DNA of 64,000 nucleotides, from NCBI GenBank assembly GCA_007449985.2, contig VIIQ02000647.1:1-64000 (forward strand). The letters run 5' to 3'. The notes below the pieces were generated by a model. The model worked only from the letters and a program-made list of their open reading frames with translations, made no database searches and was not told the DNA's origin. The position numbers were made by a program, and so were the translations under genes. This document shows positions 1-12,369 of this stretch, in pieces (position 1 is the stretch's first letter; the number at the start of each line of letters is the position of its first letter). This DNA is from Desmodesmus armatus (lineage: Eukaryota > Chlorophyta > Chlorophyceae > Sphaeropleales > Scenedesmaceae).

Positions 1-1718
1 GCTGCATGAGACCCACAGCAGAGCTACACAGCAGAGCAGCAGCCAGCATGCATGGTGCTGGATCAGCAGTTGAAAACCGAAGCAACTGCTCCCTGCCCTT
101 CCTGCAGGTACTTACAGCAAACATCCAACACTAAGGAGGCACCAACGACGACACGAGTCGAGCCCCACACCATGACCACCAGATGCAAGGAGCAGATGAG
201 ACCCATAGGTGGGTGAGACTGGTGTGTCACGCAGCAGCAGCAGAGACAAATGCCAGCACCACAGGCAGCTGCCTTGGTGAGGCAGAGCAACGTGCAGTTG
301 AAGGGTGCCAAACCACAATCGCTGCTACGACGCACAAGCGTTACAGCGCTCAGCTGAGCTCAAGGGCAGTGTAGTTGCCACCAACAGCAGTGAATGCCTC
401 CCAAGTGTCTGGCAGTGTGGTGATATCAGATGCAGTCCTGCTGGCTGGCATAGGGCATTCAAAAGTAGCATACTGCCCCTTGGACCTTTGTGGGGTAGCG
501 TTCGTGTTGGGGTATAATTGCATACACTGCAGCAGCCAGCTGTGCGTCTCCTCATCCATGTGACTATGCACGTGCTCAATGGACCTCTTGCATTTAGTTG
601 GGGGGGGATCAAGCAGCAGCTGCCATCCCTGAGGCAGGAGGCTGGCTGCTTCGCTGTGCACCATGGGGACCCCAGTCGCTGCAGATGATGAAGTGCTCTG
701 TGTGCCTCAGCCAGCAGCAACACATTTGTCCTGCAGCCCATGCACAGCTCCCTGAACATGTCATTGTTATGTGCTGTTGTAATGTATGTGGTTGGCTGGA
801 TGGATGTCCTGGACCCCCCTTTGTGTGCAGGTGCATTGCGGCGAAACAAAGGCGACATGCGCAAGGCGGGGCGAACATGCGGGCAGCACAGCAGCATAGC
901 AGTGATGAGATGCCACAAGATAGTCAACCCCACACCATATGCAGGCCACACTGGTTGCTGCAAGCAGCAGCTTTACTACAACTGCAGCTGCCAGCCAGGC
1001 GCACAGCACGTGGCATGCTTGGGGGCGGAACCGCCAACCCCAGCGAAACAGCCCTCAACGGCCACGCATGCAGCAGGAAGGGCAGCAGCTGGCAGGGGGT
1101 GCTGTATGGATTGTGTGATGCTGAGCAGTTGATTGAGCTATATGCTGTAGAAGCACAGCCTTGACAAGCCTGAACATGCTGTTGTGTTTGGGGGTTGACC
1201 GTGTGCCCTGCGTCAAACCGCGAAATTGTCATTGTTGCCGCGGCATGCAGCTTGGTAATCAAAGTGAACGGCCAAGGGCACAGTACTATAGTACTGACAC
1301 GTGCCAACAGTTGTGACAGTAGCCTTGCTGAAATGAGGCTCAAGGACCAGTTGTATGCTCAAGAGGTCCTGGGGTAGGGTTTGAGTGTGTTGCGGTTGTT
1401 GATGGTTGAGGACATCAGCAACACAACAGCCCTAGCTGCCTATGCAAAAGGTGCAAGCAGCCAGGCGACAAGTGACAGTGCCATATGCCAAGGCCAAGGC
1501 AAGGGTGGCACAGTAGGTGACGGCGCCGGGAGGGTCATGTTGCCGGTGGTGGGGGGGTAGGGGTGGTGCGGCCCAGAAACTGTCATTGGCGACGGCTGCT
1601 AGCACAGGCCATGAACGTGGTAAGGCTAGGGTAGTGCACTACGCTGCTGAGTGTGACGCAATGGCACACTGTGCCGGGCCCTTGGAGCCCTGTTGGTGCC
1701 AAGTCAGTGCACAGCCCC

Positions 1719-2440
1719 AGACACAGGGGGGTGGACAATGAATCTCGCGGGTGTTGCAGTCAGCTGTAGAGCAAGTCCTAAGGAACAAAGTGATATGCTT
1801 AAAAAGTGCAGCCTTGCTCTGGTGTTTCCGCAATTTGAATAAACGTATGCCCCGCTGCGCAGATTGGCGGTAAGCGGAATTCTCGTTTTTTCGGCCCAGC
1901 TGGCCCCAGCACTGGCTCTCAGATGTTTTCCTGTATCTCTGCAAGGCCGTGCTAGCTTGTGCCTTGTATCTGTGCGGTGTACATGCAGCAAGAGCGAAGT
2001 ATTGCTGCAGTGAGATTGTGCTGTCTCGCCCTGTACTGTGTTGGAGCGGTGAAATTGGCATTCTGGGAGGGGAGGGTAACTGATGTGACCTTCAGCATAC
2101 TGTACCACATAAAGGCCTCACCGCGGGCTCATCTGCGTAGCTGATTCCGCTTGATAGTGTTGTTGTGAGTCGAAATGTGCTGCCAGTCGCTGCTGTGTGG
2201 TTGCTCTTTTGTCCGTGGTTGGCTGACGTAACCGTTGACTGTGTTTCTGGCGCTGCTGAGCCTCTCAGGGAGTCTTTGGACCGAGCTACGCGAGAACAGC
2301 CTGGCAAGCCTCGTAACTTTGTGGAAGGAATGCGCACATTAAACGCAATTGCTTTGCATAAGAACCGCTGCACACGAGTGCGTCTGCTTGGGCTGAGCCG
2401 GCGAAAACCCCAGAGAATCATTGTCCACCCCCCTGTGTCT
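1719..2440. repeat. Segment bounded by 23 bp inverted repeats, array copy 1
   Basis: Bases 1719-1741 (AGACACAGGGGGGTGGACAA, then TGA) are the exact reverse complement of 2418-2440. The 722 bp between them could be a non-autonomous DNA transposon. Because the unit is tandemly repeated, the complementary ~2.2 kb part is bounded by the same pair in the other orientation, so the true element could be either part. I see no convincing target-site duplication. Confidence 0.7.
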
Positions 2441-2997
2441 AACCCCTGACCTGCACCCTGACTGACGTCCGTGTTCTCTGCGGAAACACGGACGATTGCG
2501 GGCTTGTTTTCAGTGAAATCAATGCTTGTAATGCGTACGTTCTTGTCAGCTCTGCAGCCCTGTGTGCAACTCGCCATCTTGATTTTAGCAGTCAGCAGGA
2601 GTGTCAGCATCTGCTGTGCTGGATTCTTGGTTTCTTCTAGCGGCTTCATCTTGCTCTGCAATTCAAACAGTTGAACTTGTATGTTGTCAAGTAAAAGTTT
2701 CAGCTTAGCAGAGAGGCTGGAGCAGCAGCAGCAGCAGCTGAGGGCTGGTGTGATGTTCCAGATCAACCAACAGGTGTGTGGGCCACACTGCAGCACACCA
2801 GCAGGAGCATCGGCCCCATGGAGCATTCTCAACATTATGATTTCACTTGGTGAATGCATTGGAGGCCCCCTGCACATCCAGATCAGGCTCAGCACAGAAC
2901 AGCCTTGGCAGCAGCAAGCAGTAATTGCAAGAACAGTGCCACTAAGCTGCATGAGACCCACAGCAGAGCTACACAGCAGAGAGCAGCCAGCATGCAT
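2092..2997 (-). other. Unrecognised 301-codon open frame in the array
   Basis: This open frame spans the copy 1/copy 2 junction. It includes a heptad-like stretch around KLKLLLDNIQVQLFELQSKM that could form a coiled coil. The equivalent region of the next copy (5050-5852) is split into two frames by indels, so coding status is doubtful. A separate 213-codon plus-strand frame is intact in copies 2 and 3 (3687-4328 and 6646-7287) but broken in copy 1. I recognise no family in either. Confidence 0.15.
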
Positions 2998-4677
2998 GGT
3001 GCTGGATCAGCAGTTGAAAACCGAAGCAACTGCTCCCTGCCCTTCCTGCAGGTACTTACAGCCAACATCCAACACTAAGGAGGCACCAACGACGACACGA
3101 GTCGAGCCCCACACCATGACCACCAGATGCAAGGAGCAGATGAGACCCATAGGTGGGTGAGACTGGTGTGTCACGCAGCAGCAGCAGAGACAAATGCCAG
3201 CACCACAGGCAGCTGCCTTGGTGAGGCAGAGCAACCGTGCAGTTGAAGGGTGCCAAACCACAATCGCTGCTACGACGCACAAGCGTTACAGCGCTCAGCT
3301 GAGCTCAAGGGCAGTGTAGTTGCCACCAACAGCAGTGAATGCCTCCCAAGTGTCTGGCAGTGTGGTGATATCAGATGCAGTCCTGCTGGCTGGCATAGGG
3401 CATTCAAAAGTAGCATACTGCCCCTTGGACCTTTGTGGGGTAGCGTTCGTGTTGGGGTATAATGCATACACTGCAGCAGCCAGCTGTGCGTCTCCTCATC
3501 CATGTGACTATGCACGTGCTCAATGGACCTCTTGCATTTAGTTGAGTGGGGTGGATCAAGCAGCAGCTGCCATCCCTGAGGCAGGAGGCTGGCTGCTTCG
3601 CTGTGCACCATGGGGACCCCAGTCGCTGCAGATGATGAAGTGCTCTGTGTGCCTCAGCCAGCAGCAACACATTTGTCCTGCAGCCCATGCACAGCTCCCT
3701 GAACATGTCATTGTTATGTGCTGTTGTAATGTATGTGGTTGGCTGGATGGATGTCCTGGACCCCCCTTTGTGTGCAGGTGCATTGCGGCGAAACAAAGGC
3801 GACATGCGCAAGGCGGGGCGAACATGCGGGCAGCACAGCAGCATAGCAGTGATGAGATGCCACAAGATAGTCAACCCCACACCATATGCAGGCCACACTG
3901 GTTGCTGCAAGCAGCAGCTTTACTACAACTGCAGCTGCCAGCCAGGCGCACAGCACGTGGCATGCTTGGGGGGCGGAACCGCCAACCCCAGCGAAACAGC
4001 CCTCAACGGCCACGCATGCAGCAGGAAGGGCAGCAGCTGGCAGGGGGTGCTGTATGGATTGTGTGATGCTGAGCAGTTGATTGAGCTATATGCTGTAGAA
4101 GCACATAGCCTTGACAAGCCTGAACATGCTGTTGTGTTTGGCGGGTTGACCGTGTGCCCTGCGTCAAACCGCGAAATTGTCATTGTTGCCGCGGCATGCA
4201 GCTTGGTAATCAAAGTGAACGGCCAAGGGCACAGTACTATAGTACTGACACGTGCCAACAGTTGTGACAGTAGCCTTGCTGAAATGAGGCTCAAGGACCA
4301 GTTGTATGCTCAAGAGGTCCTGGGGTAGGGTTTGAGTGTGTTGCGGTTGTTGATGGTTGAGGACATCAGCAACACAACAGCCCTAGCTGCCATATGCAAA
4401 AGGTGCCAAGCAGCCAGGCGACAATAGTGACAGTGCCATATGCCAAGGCCAAGGCAAGGGTGGCACAGTAGGTGACGGCGCCGGGAGGGTCATGTTGCCG
4501 GTGGTGGGGGGGTAGGGGGGTGGCGGCCCAGAAACTGTCATTGGCGACGGCTGCTAGCACAGGCCATGAACGCTGGTAAGGCTAGGGTAGGTGCACTATC
4601 GCTGCTGAGTGTGACGCAATGGCACACTGTGCCGGGGCCCTTGGAGCCCTGTTGGTGCCAAGTCAGTGCACAGCCCC

Positions 4678-5398
4678 AGACACAGGGGGGTGGACAATGA
4701 ATCTCGCGGGTGTTGCAGTCAGCTGTAGAGCAAGTCCTAAGGAACAAAGTGATATGCTTAAAAAGTGCAGCCTTGCTCTGGTGTTTCCGCAATTTGAATA
4801 AACGTATGCCCCGCTGCGCAATTGGCGGTAAGCGGAATTCTCGTTTTTTCGGCCCAGCTTGCCCCAGCACTGGCTCTCAGATGTTTTTCCTGTATCTCTG
4901 CAAGGCCGTGCTAGCTTGTGCCTTGTATCTGTGCGGTGTACATGCAGCAAGAGCGAAGTATTGCTGCAGTGAGATTGTGCTGTCTCGCCCTGTACTGTGT
5001 TGGAGCGGTGAAATTGGCATTCTGGGACCTGGGGTAACTGATGTGACCTTCAGCATACTGTACCACATAAAGGCCTCACCGCGGGCTCATCTGCGTAGCT
5101 GATTCCGCTTGATAGTGTTGTTGTGAGTCGAAATGTGCTGCCAGTCGCTGCTGTGTGGTTGCTCTTTTGTCCGTGGTTGGCTGACGTAACCGTTGACTGT
5201 GTTTCTGGCGCTGCTGAGCCTCTCAGGGAGTCTTTGGACCGAGCTACGCGAGAACAGCCTGGCAAGCCTCGTAACTTTGTGGAAGGAATGCGCACATTAA
5301 ACGCAGTTGCTTTGCATAAGAACCGCTGCACACGAGTGCGTCTGCTTGGGCTGAGCCGGCGAAACCCCCAGAGAATCATTGTCCACCCCCCTGTGTCT
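4678..5398. repeat. Segment bounded by 23 bp inverted repeats, array copy 2
   Basis: This is the same structure as at 1719-2440, with perfect 23 bp arms at 4678-4700 and 5376-5398. Confidence 0.7.
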
Positions 5399-7637
5399 AA
5401 CCCCTGACCTGCACCCTGACTGACGTCCGTGTTCTCTGCGGAAACACGGACGATTGCGGCCTTGTTTTCAGTGAAATCAATGCTTGTAATGCGTACGTTC
5501 TTGTCAGCTCTGCAGCCCGTGTGCAACTCGCCATCTTGATTTTAGCAGTCAGCAGGAGTGTCAGCATCTGCTGTGCTGGATTCTTGGTTTCTTCTAGCGG
5601 CTTCATCTTGCTCTGCAATTCAAACAGTTGAACTTGTATGTTGTCAAGTAAAAGTTTCAGCTTAGCAGAGAGGCTGGAGCAGCAGCAGCAGCAGCTGAGG
5701 GCTGGTGTGATGTTCCAGATCAACCAACAGGTGTGTGGGCCACACTGCAGCACACCAGCAGGAGCATCGGCCCCATGGAGCATTCTCAACATTATGATTT
5801 CACTTGGTGAATGCATTGGAGGCCCCCTGCACATCCAGATCAGGCTCAGCACAGAACAGCCTTGGCAGCAGCAGTAGCAGTAATTGCAAGAACAGTGCCA
5901 CTAAGCTGCATGAGACCCACAGCAGAGCTACACAGCAGAAGCAGCCAGCATGCATGGTGCTGGATCAGCAGTTGAAAACCGAAGCAACTGCTCCCTGCCC
6001 TTCCTGCAGGTACTTACAGCCAACATCCAACACTAAGGAGGCACCAACGACGACACGAGTCGAGCCCCACACCATGACCACCAGATGCAAGGAGCAGATG
6101 AGACCCATAGGTGGGTGAGACTGGTGTGTCACGCAGCAGCAGCAGAGACAAATGCCAGCACCACAGGCAGCTGCCTTGGTGAGGCAGAGCAACCGTGCAG
6201 TTGAAGGGTGCCAAACCACAATCGCTGCTACGACGCACAAGCGTTACAGCGCTCAGCTGAGCTCAAGGGCAGTGTAGTTGCCACCAACAGCAGTGAATGC
6301 CTCCCAAGTGTCTGGCAGTGTGGTGATATCAGATGCAGTCCTGCTGGCTGGCATAGGGCATTCAAAAGTAGCATACTGCCCCTTGGACCTTTGTGGGGTA
6401 GCGTTCGTGTTGGGGTATAATTGCATACACTGCAGCAGCCAGCTGTGCGTCTCCTCATCCATGTGACTATGCACGTGCTCAATGGACCTCTTGCATTTAG
6501 TTGAGTGGGGTGGATCAAGCAGCAGCTGCCATCCCTGAGGCAGGAGGCTGGCTGCTTCGCTGTGCACCATGGGGACCCCAGTCGCTGCAGATGATGAAGT
6601 GCTCTGTGTGCCTCAGCCAGCAGCAACACATTTGTCCTGCAGCCCATGCACAGCTCCCTGAACATGTCATTGTTATGTGCTGTTTTGATGTATGTGGTTG
6701 GCTGGATGGATGTCCTGGACCCCCCTTTGTGTGCAGGTGCATTGCGGCGAAACAAAGGCGACATGCGCAAGGCGGGGCGAACATGCGGGCAGCACAGCAG
6801 CATAGCAGTGATGAGATGCCACAAGATAGTCAACCCCACACCATATGCAGGCCACACTGGTTGCTGCAAGCAGCAGCTTTACTACAACTGCAGCTGCCAG
6901 CCAGGCGCACAGCACGTGGCATGCTTGGGGGGCGGAACCGCCAACCCCAGCGAAACAGCCCTCAACGGCCACGCATGCAGCAGGAAGGGCAGCAGCTGGC
7001 AGGGGGTGCTGTATGGATTGTGTGATGCTGAGCAGTTGATTGAGCTATATGCTGTAGAAGCACATAGCCTTGACAAGCCTGAACATGCTGTTGTGTTTGG
7101 CGGGTTGACCGTGTGCCCTGCGTCAAACCGCGAAATTGTCATTGTTGCCGCGGCATGCAGCTTGGTAATCAAAGTGAACGGCCAAGGGCACAGTACTATA
7201 GTACTGACACGTGCCAACAGTTGTGACAGTAGCCTTGCTGAAATGAGGCTCAAGGACCAGTTGTATGCTCAAGAGGTCCTGGGGTAGGGTTTGAGTGTGT
7301 TGCGGTTGTTGATGGTTGAGGACATCAGCAACACAACAGCCCTAGCTGCCATATGCAAAAGGTGCCAAGCAGCCAGGCGACAATAGTGACAGTGCCATAT
7401 GCCAAGGCCAAGGCAAGGGTGGCACAGTAGGTGACGGCGCCCGGGAGGGTCATGTTGCCGGTGGTGGGGGGGTAGGGGGGTGGCGGCCCAGAAACTGTCA
7501 TTGGCGACGGCTGCTAGCACAGGCCATGAACGCTGGTAAGGCTAGGGTAGGTGCACTATCGCTGCTGAGTGTGACGCAATGGCACACTGTGCCGGGGCCC
7601 TTGGAGCCCTGTTGGTGCCAAGTCAGTGCACAGCCCC

Positions 7638-8355
7638 AGACACAGGGGGGTGGACAATGAATCTCGCGGGTGTTGCAGTCAGCTGTAGAGCAAGTCCTAA
7701 GGAACAAAGTGATATGCTTAAAAAGTGCAGCCTTGCTCTGGTGTTTCCCCAATTTGAATAAACGTATGCCCCGCTGCGCCAATTGGCGGTAAGCGGAATT
7801 CTCGTTTTTTCGGCCCAGCTTGCCCCAGCACTGGCTCTCAGATGTTTTTCCTGTATCTCTGCAAGGCCGTGCTAGCTTGTGCCTTGTATCTGTGCGGTGT
7901 ACATGCAGCAAGAGCGAAGTATTGCTGCAGTGAGATTGTGCTGTCTCGCCCTGTACTGTGTTGGAGCGGTGAAATTGGCATTCTGGGACCTGGGGTAACT
8001 GATGTGACCTTCAGCATACTGTACCACATAAAGGCCTCACCGCGGGCTCATCTGCGTAGCTGACTCCGCTTGATAGTGTTGTTGTGAGTCGAAATGTGCT
8101 GCCAGTCGCTGCTGTGTGGTTGCTCTTTTGTCCGTGGTTGGCTGACGTAACCGTTGACTGTGTTTCTGGCGCTGCTGAGCCTCTCAGGGAGTCTTTGGAC
8201 CGAGCTACGCGAGAACGGCCTGGCAAGCCTCGTAACTTTGTGGAAGGAATGCGCACATTAAACGCAGTTGCTTTGCATAAGAACCGCTGCACACGAGTGC
8301 GTCTGCTTGGGCTGAGCCGGCGAAACCCCCAGAGAATCATTGTCCACCCCCCTGT
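7638..8355. repeat. Inverted-repeat segment, array copy 3, right arm broken
   Basis: The left arm starts at 7638. The right arm at 8337-8355 matches for 19 of 23 bases, and sequence beyond it is unrelated to the array. The array boundary therefore falls inside the inverted repeat. Confidence 0.7.
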
Positions 8356-8502
8356 ATGCTATTTGCAAGCAACCGCAAGCAGCCCAGGATAGGGCAGCAC
8401 TATCACGCAGCTTCAAGTAACCTTGGCCATGCATTACCATGTGCAGCAGCACTTCATCACCACTTGAACTACAACAACAATGCTCCATCATACCACCACT
8501 AC

Positions 8503-11500
8503 CTATGTTGCGGAAGCTGCCACCGTCTCTGTCGGTGCAGCAGGCACATCAATAGCCCCACCCTCCACACCCTGCACCACCACTGCCGCCCCCTGCTGCT
8601 GCTGCTGCTGTTGCATGCCGGCCCTACGCTGCACTGCTGCGGGCCGTCTGATGTCCAGGAAACCTAAAACCCTCTGTGACAAAACCTTCATATCTGCCTG
8701 GCTGTCAGGGCCTGATGTGCTGCTCAGCAAAACATCAAAGGGGCTGGGGCCGAATGTACCTTGAAGCTGCGCCCCACAGGGGGTCACGTGGCTGCCTGGC
8801 AGCAGCACCTGCTGCAGCTCAGGCACCCCACCTGGTTGCTGCTGCCGCTGCTGCTCCTGTGACTGCAGTGCTGACTGAAGCTCCTGCAGCTGCTGCAGCA
8901 GGTTGTCCATAGAAACGTCTTCATCTATGGAGTTCCAAGCTGACGTATACCCTGATTGAGGTGCAGAGCCACTTAGCCCTGACAACTCTGATGCTGCTGC
9001 TGTGATACTTCCGCTGCTGCTGGTGCCAGCTTGGCGCTCTGACAGCAACCGCTGCATTTCTGGCGTCTCGTCAAAGTTGTCATTTTCAAACTGCACGAGG
9101 AGGGTGGCTGGGCAGGCATAGCCGGCAGTGATGATTGCCCGAGACTCCTCAGGAGAGGGGGTGAAGTCTGTCAGGCCGTCACCAACCTGCAAACGGCAGC
9201 AATGTGGCACATTGTGTAACAATGTGTGACTCCGGGGCATGTGGTGAGCACATATGTGGGTGTGGGTGAAAAGGGTGGGTGGGTGGGTGGGTCATGGTAC
9301 AGTCACTTTGGACCCGACGTTAGCTGTCAAGTTGGCTCACCCAGTAAGCAGGTGGTGATTGTGTGCTGTGCTGTGCTGTGCTGATGTCGATGGTGACAGC
9401 AACCCGGGGTGTCTGTGACGATGGGTGCACTGCATTTCATCTTGCAGTATTGACCTGACCTTTGAGCTGCATGAAGCTGCCCTGAACTGTGTGCGCTGCC
9501 TGGTTGAGGCAGCACCCACAGCTACTCAGGAGATGTGCTGGCAGCAGCTGTTGCTAAGGCTGGCCGCAGAACAGGCAGCCGCGAAGAAGGCTGCTGCAGC
9601 ACCCACCAAGCAGCAGCAGTGGCAGTAGCCCGCAAATCACACCCGCTACACCATGCATGACACAGCAATAATGGCCCTTCTATGCCAGGGCAGCACAAGC
9701 CAAGGTTCACAAGCAAATCACAAGCACACAAGCACTTTGAGATCTGCGCCGTGCTTCCTCTAATTTTGCCTCACCTCATTCACCACCGATGACAGCTGCT
9801 GCAGCGCAGGTGCTGCCCCAGCCAGCAGCAACGCCTGCTGCTCAGCTAGCGGCAACGTGGCAGCTGCTGCCGCAAGCAGCTGCTCCTCCGAGCTGCTGCT
9901 GCTGCCCTCTTCCAGACTCGACATGCTGCTGCTAGGGCTGTTGCCGGTGCTGTTGCCGGTGCTGCTGTTGTTGCTGAGGTTTGCTGCCCGTGCTGCCTGC
10001 ACTGTGGGTTGTAAGCTGTCAAGGAAGCCAGGGATGGGGATAGCGTCTGACACTTGCCTGCAAACACGGCAGCATACAGAACAGCAGGTGCAGGTTTGCG
10101 CCGGCCAAACGAGCAAATGCCAGTGGGTGTCCTCCATTCCCCTCAGGGTGTAAGCTGTACAGCGGCTGTACTGGCTGTGCAAGCTGCGCAGCAACAGCCC
10201 CTGCAGTTCCACACTCTGTGACCTAGGCCCTGCCATGTGTCGAATGAGATCAAACTAAACTACAGCAAATTGTGGCTGGGCTGCTGGCTCCTCTTCCGCC
10301 ACACCAGTCTAGCCACTGTGAACCCGTGCTGCTAGGTAAACATTCTCACGCACTTGTACCCAACTTCGGAATGTTGCAGTTTTGGATGGATGATTCAATG
10401 GCTGGATGCACTTCCTATGTCTACACACGCCCTCACAGGTTGTTATAGCTGATGATGACGTTTGCGTCCGTGGCTCCTGGTTCGTAGCTGTTGATGAGCA
10501 GGTGCAGCAGGGCACCATTGCTGTGGCCCACACCAAACTGTGGGGCCTTGGGAGGGGCCAGGTAGGACCTGCCAGTGGCACGAAGCTCTGACAGGCTGTC
10601 CAGAAAGGCTTGCCGCACCTGTAGGGTGGCAAGGTTTCAACATGAATATAAGTTGTGTGATTTGTCACATCTCACATCAGGATTTGTCACCTCAAGATTG
10701 CTGTTGAAGCTCTGACAGGCTGTCCAGGAAGGCTTGCCGCACCTGTAGGGTGGCAAGGTTTCAAACATGAATATATGTTGCGTGATCTGCCACATCAGGA
10801 TTGCTGTTGAAGCTTTGACAAGCTGTCCAGGAAGGCTTGCCGCACCTATGGGAAGGGGGTTGAGGTGTTACAAAGGACTTCATGTTACGTAGTGTCACAC
10901 CAGGATATCTGTTGAATTGTTCCAACAGCAGCCAAGTGACTTGGGCGGAGGAGCGTTTGAAGAGGTTGCCGAGCTGGATCAGGCAGACAGGCTGGTAGCA
11001 TAAGTCAATGAAGCGATAATGTTACAGCTGGTGAGTCAGAGACAGGGCGCGTGTGACTCATGGGGTTGTCAGTCCCTGTCTTGCAGCAGCCCCAGACCTG
11101 CCACATCAACCTGCATTCCAAATCAGACAGGTCCATGACACATGTGGAGGGAAACTGTTCCACAGTTGACACCTCAGGCCTTGTGTGTGCCAGCGTGCGC
11201 GCCATGGACGGAGGTTTCATATTGCGTCACTTGACACTCAGGCTGTGTCCACCCCTCACACACTCTCACACCCACCTGCCGTGCACACTTGTCATGTTGG
11301 AAGGTAACTTTGTAGGGCGTTGAGATGACTGTGTAGCCTGCATCAGCCAACAGCTCAACAAGCTGTTGTACAGCAGCTGGGGTGCTGCACCTGCAAAGGC
11401 GCCCCCTAGAAAGTGCACCACACCCTTGGTCCGGGCTGAACGAGGGTGAGCCAACCAGGTCTTAGAGCGCTCCTGCACGACAGCAAGCGTGCACAAAGCG

Positions 11501-11819
11501 CGCTGGCTGTGAGGATTGCACACTGTTGCTGACGTGTCTTTTGTTATGCTGGCCTCACTGTTCACATAAAACACGTAAGTGAAAATAAAGGTTACGTGAC
11601 CACCCCGCCTAATGGACAGGGTTGCATGTAGATGATTGTGTGCCAGCCTGGCGCTGCACTCACCAGTTGGCGCCAGACCACACTGGCATGACACTGCAGT
11701 GGGCGACGTCCTGAGACCTGCGCCCGCCTGTTGATGCCAGACTGGGCATTGCGATGGGGCTGGCAGCGCCTGCATGCAGGAAGATTCCAGTCAACGGTGC
11801 CACATGCCCTGACCACCAC
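8503..11819 (-). CDS. DUF1350 alpha/beta-hydrolase-like protein, frameshifted
   Basis: Exons read on the minus strand: about 11664-11815, 11276-11472, 10437-10618, 9775-10057 and 8503-9186. Conserved DUF1350 pieces appear in order: GVVHFLGGAFAGAAPQLLYN, then VISTPYKVTFQHDKC, then VGHSNGALLHLLIN (nucleophile-elbow-like GHSNG), then ISYNN, SDAIPIPGF, and VGDGLTDFTPSPEE...DETPEM. The family is plastid-associated in plants and cyanobacteria, and its reaction is unknown to me. Within exon 2 the frame must shift by one base near 11357-11362 (after YNSL) to keep homology; uncorrected, the exon reads out of frame. Junction phases are consistent once that base is allowed for. The C-terminal exon adds Gln- and Ser-rich low complexity. 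No in-frame ATG is visible in the first exon, so a further 5' exon is probably missing. It is either a recent pseudogene or carries an assembly indel. Confidence 0.8.
10362..10437. repeat. Dispersed ~75 bp repeat, copy 1
   Basis: This is the partner of 17799-17870. It lies in the DUF1350 intron and abuts the splice donor at 10436. Confidence 0.75.
10585..10850 (-). repeat. Threefold duplication of an exon-intron boundary
   Basis: The start of the DUF1350 exon at 10618 and its upstream intron acceptor region recur. Near-identical blocks (GCTCTGACAGGCTGTCCAG...GCCGCACCT) begin at 10585, 10709 and 10812, with spacings of 124 and 103 bases. Only the first is followed by the rest of the exon. The other two are copies inside the intron, and each keeps an acceptor-like AG. 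Confidence 0.9.
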
Positions 11820-12369
11820 TTGTGTGCTGTGGGCATAACCCTGACCTCAACTGGGGGCCTTGCAGCTTCTGCATAGCTGTGGTTAAAATAGTACAGCAAC
11901 CGTTAGTGCGCCTGACTTTATGCTCGGGGGTGCTGTGTGAGGGTTGGCTGGGTCAAGGAGGGTAGATCAGTGCAGCCTGTATGCTCAGGGCAAAGGTGCG
12001 CTTATGCAGACGAAAACTGGATGAAATTGCAAAAGTAGAAGTGGTGAAACAATCGGAAAGGCTGTTTGCACATAAAATTGGTCACACGGTCTGGCGAAAA
12101 CCACTCACACTTGTGCATAACAAGGTGCATTGTCTCGTTGGCCTTTGCAACACCAAGTTAGTCTCGCGGTTGGTACATCAACCACTGACTTCGCCTCGGT
12201 CACTCAGGGTGATCTGCTGCTGCTGCTGTCTCCCGTGCTGATGTTATAAGACAGCCTGTGTCAGGGCTTGTTTCTGGGTATCTGCCACACTGGTTCATCA
12301 ACAGTGGCAGCTGCAGCAGCAGTCCATCCCTCCAGCAGGCAGTAGCACCCTTAGGAGGCAGTAGCAAAC
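11820..12369. other. Divergent intergenic region
   Basis: This lies between the minus-strand DUF1350 gene and the plus-strand complex I gene. It probably holds the missing DUF1350 5' exon and both promoters. A short plus-strand frame (11981-12241) resembles nothing I know. Confidence 0.4.

Larger units (their letters stand above)
1..8355. repeat. Tandem array of a ~2.95 kb unit
   Basis: The sequence starting at base 1 (GCTGCATGAGACCCACAG) recurs at 2946 and 5905, giving units of 2945 and 2959 bases and a third partial unit of about 2451 bases. Copies are nearly identical and differ by scattered one- to few-base indels. These indels break different reading frames in different copies, so most ORFs in the unit do not look selected. 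The array runs off the left edge of the window. It ends on the right at 8355, inside a copy of the internal inverted repeat. No recognised transposase, reverse transcriptase or rRNA lies inside. It could be satellite DNA, a subtelomeric repeat, or a tandemly amplified non-autonomous mobile element. Confidence 0.95.

Noticed and set aside
11660..11899. Frame beginning MLYYFN/MPTAHKWW as the DUF1350 N-terminus
   Set aside because: Its phase at the 11664 donor does not fit the next exon. The alternative frame ending VVWRQL joins in phase to ERSKTWLAHP as the family expects.
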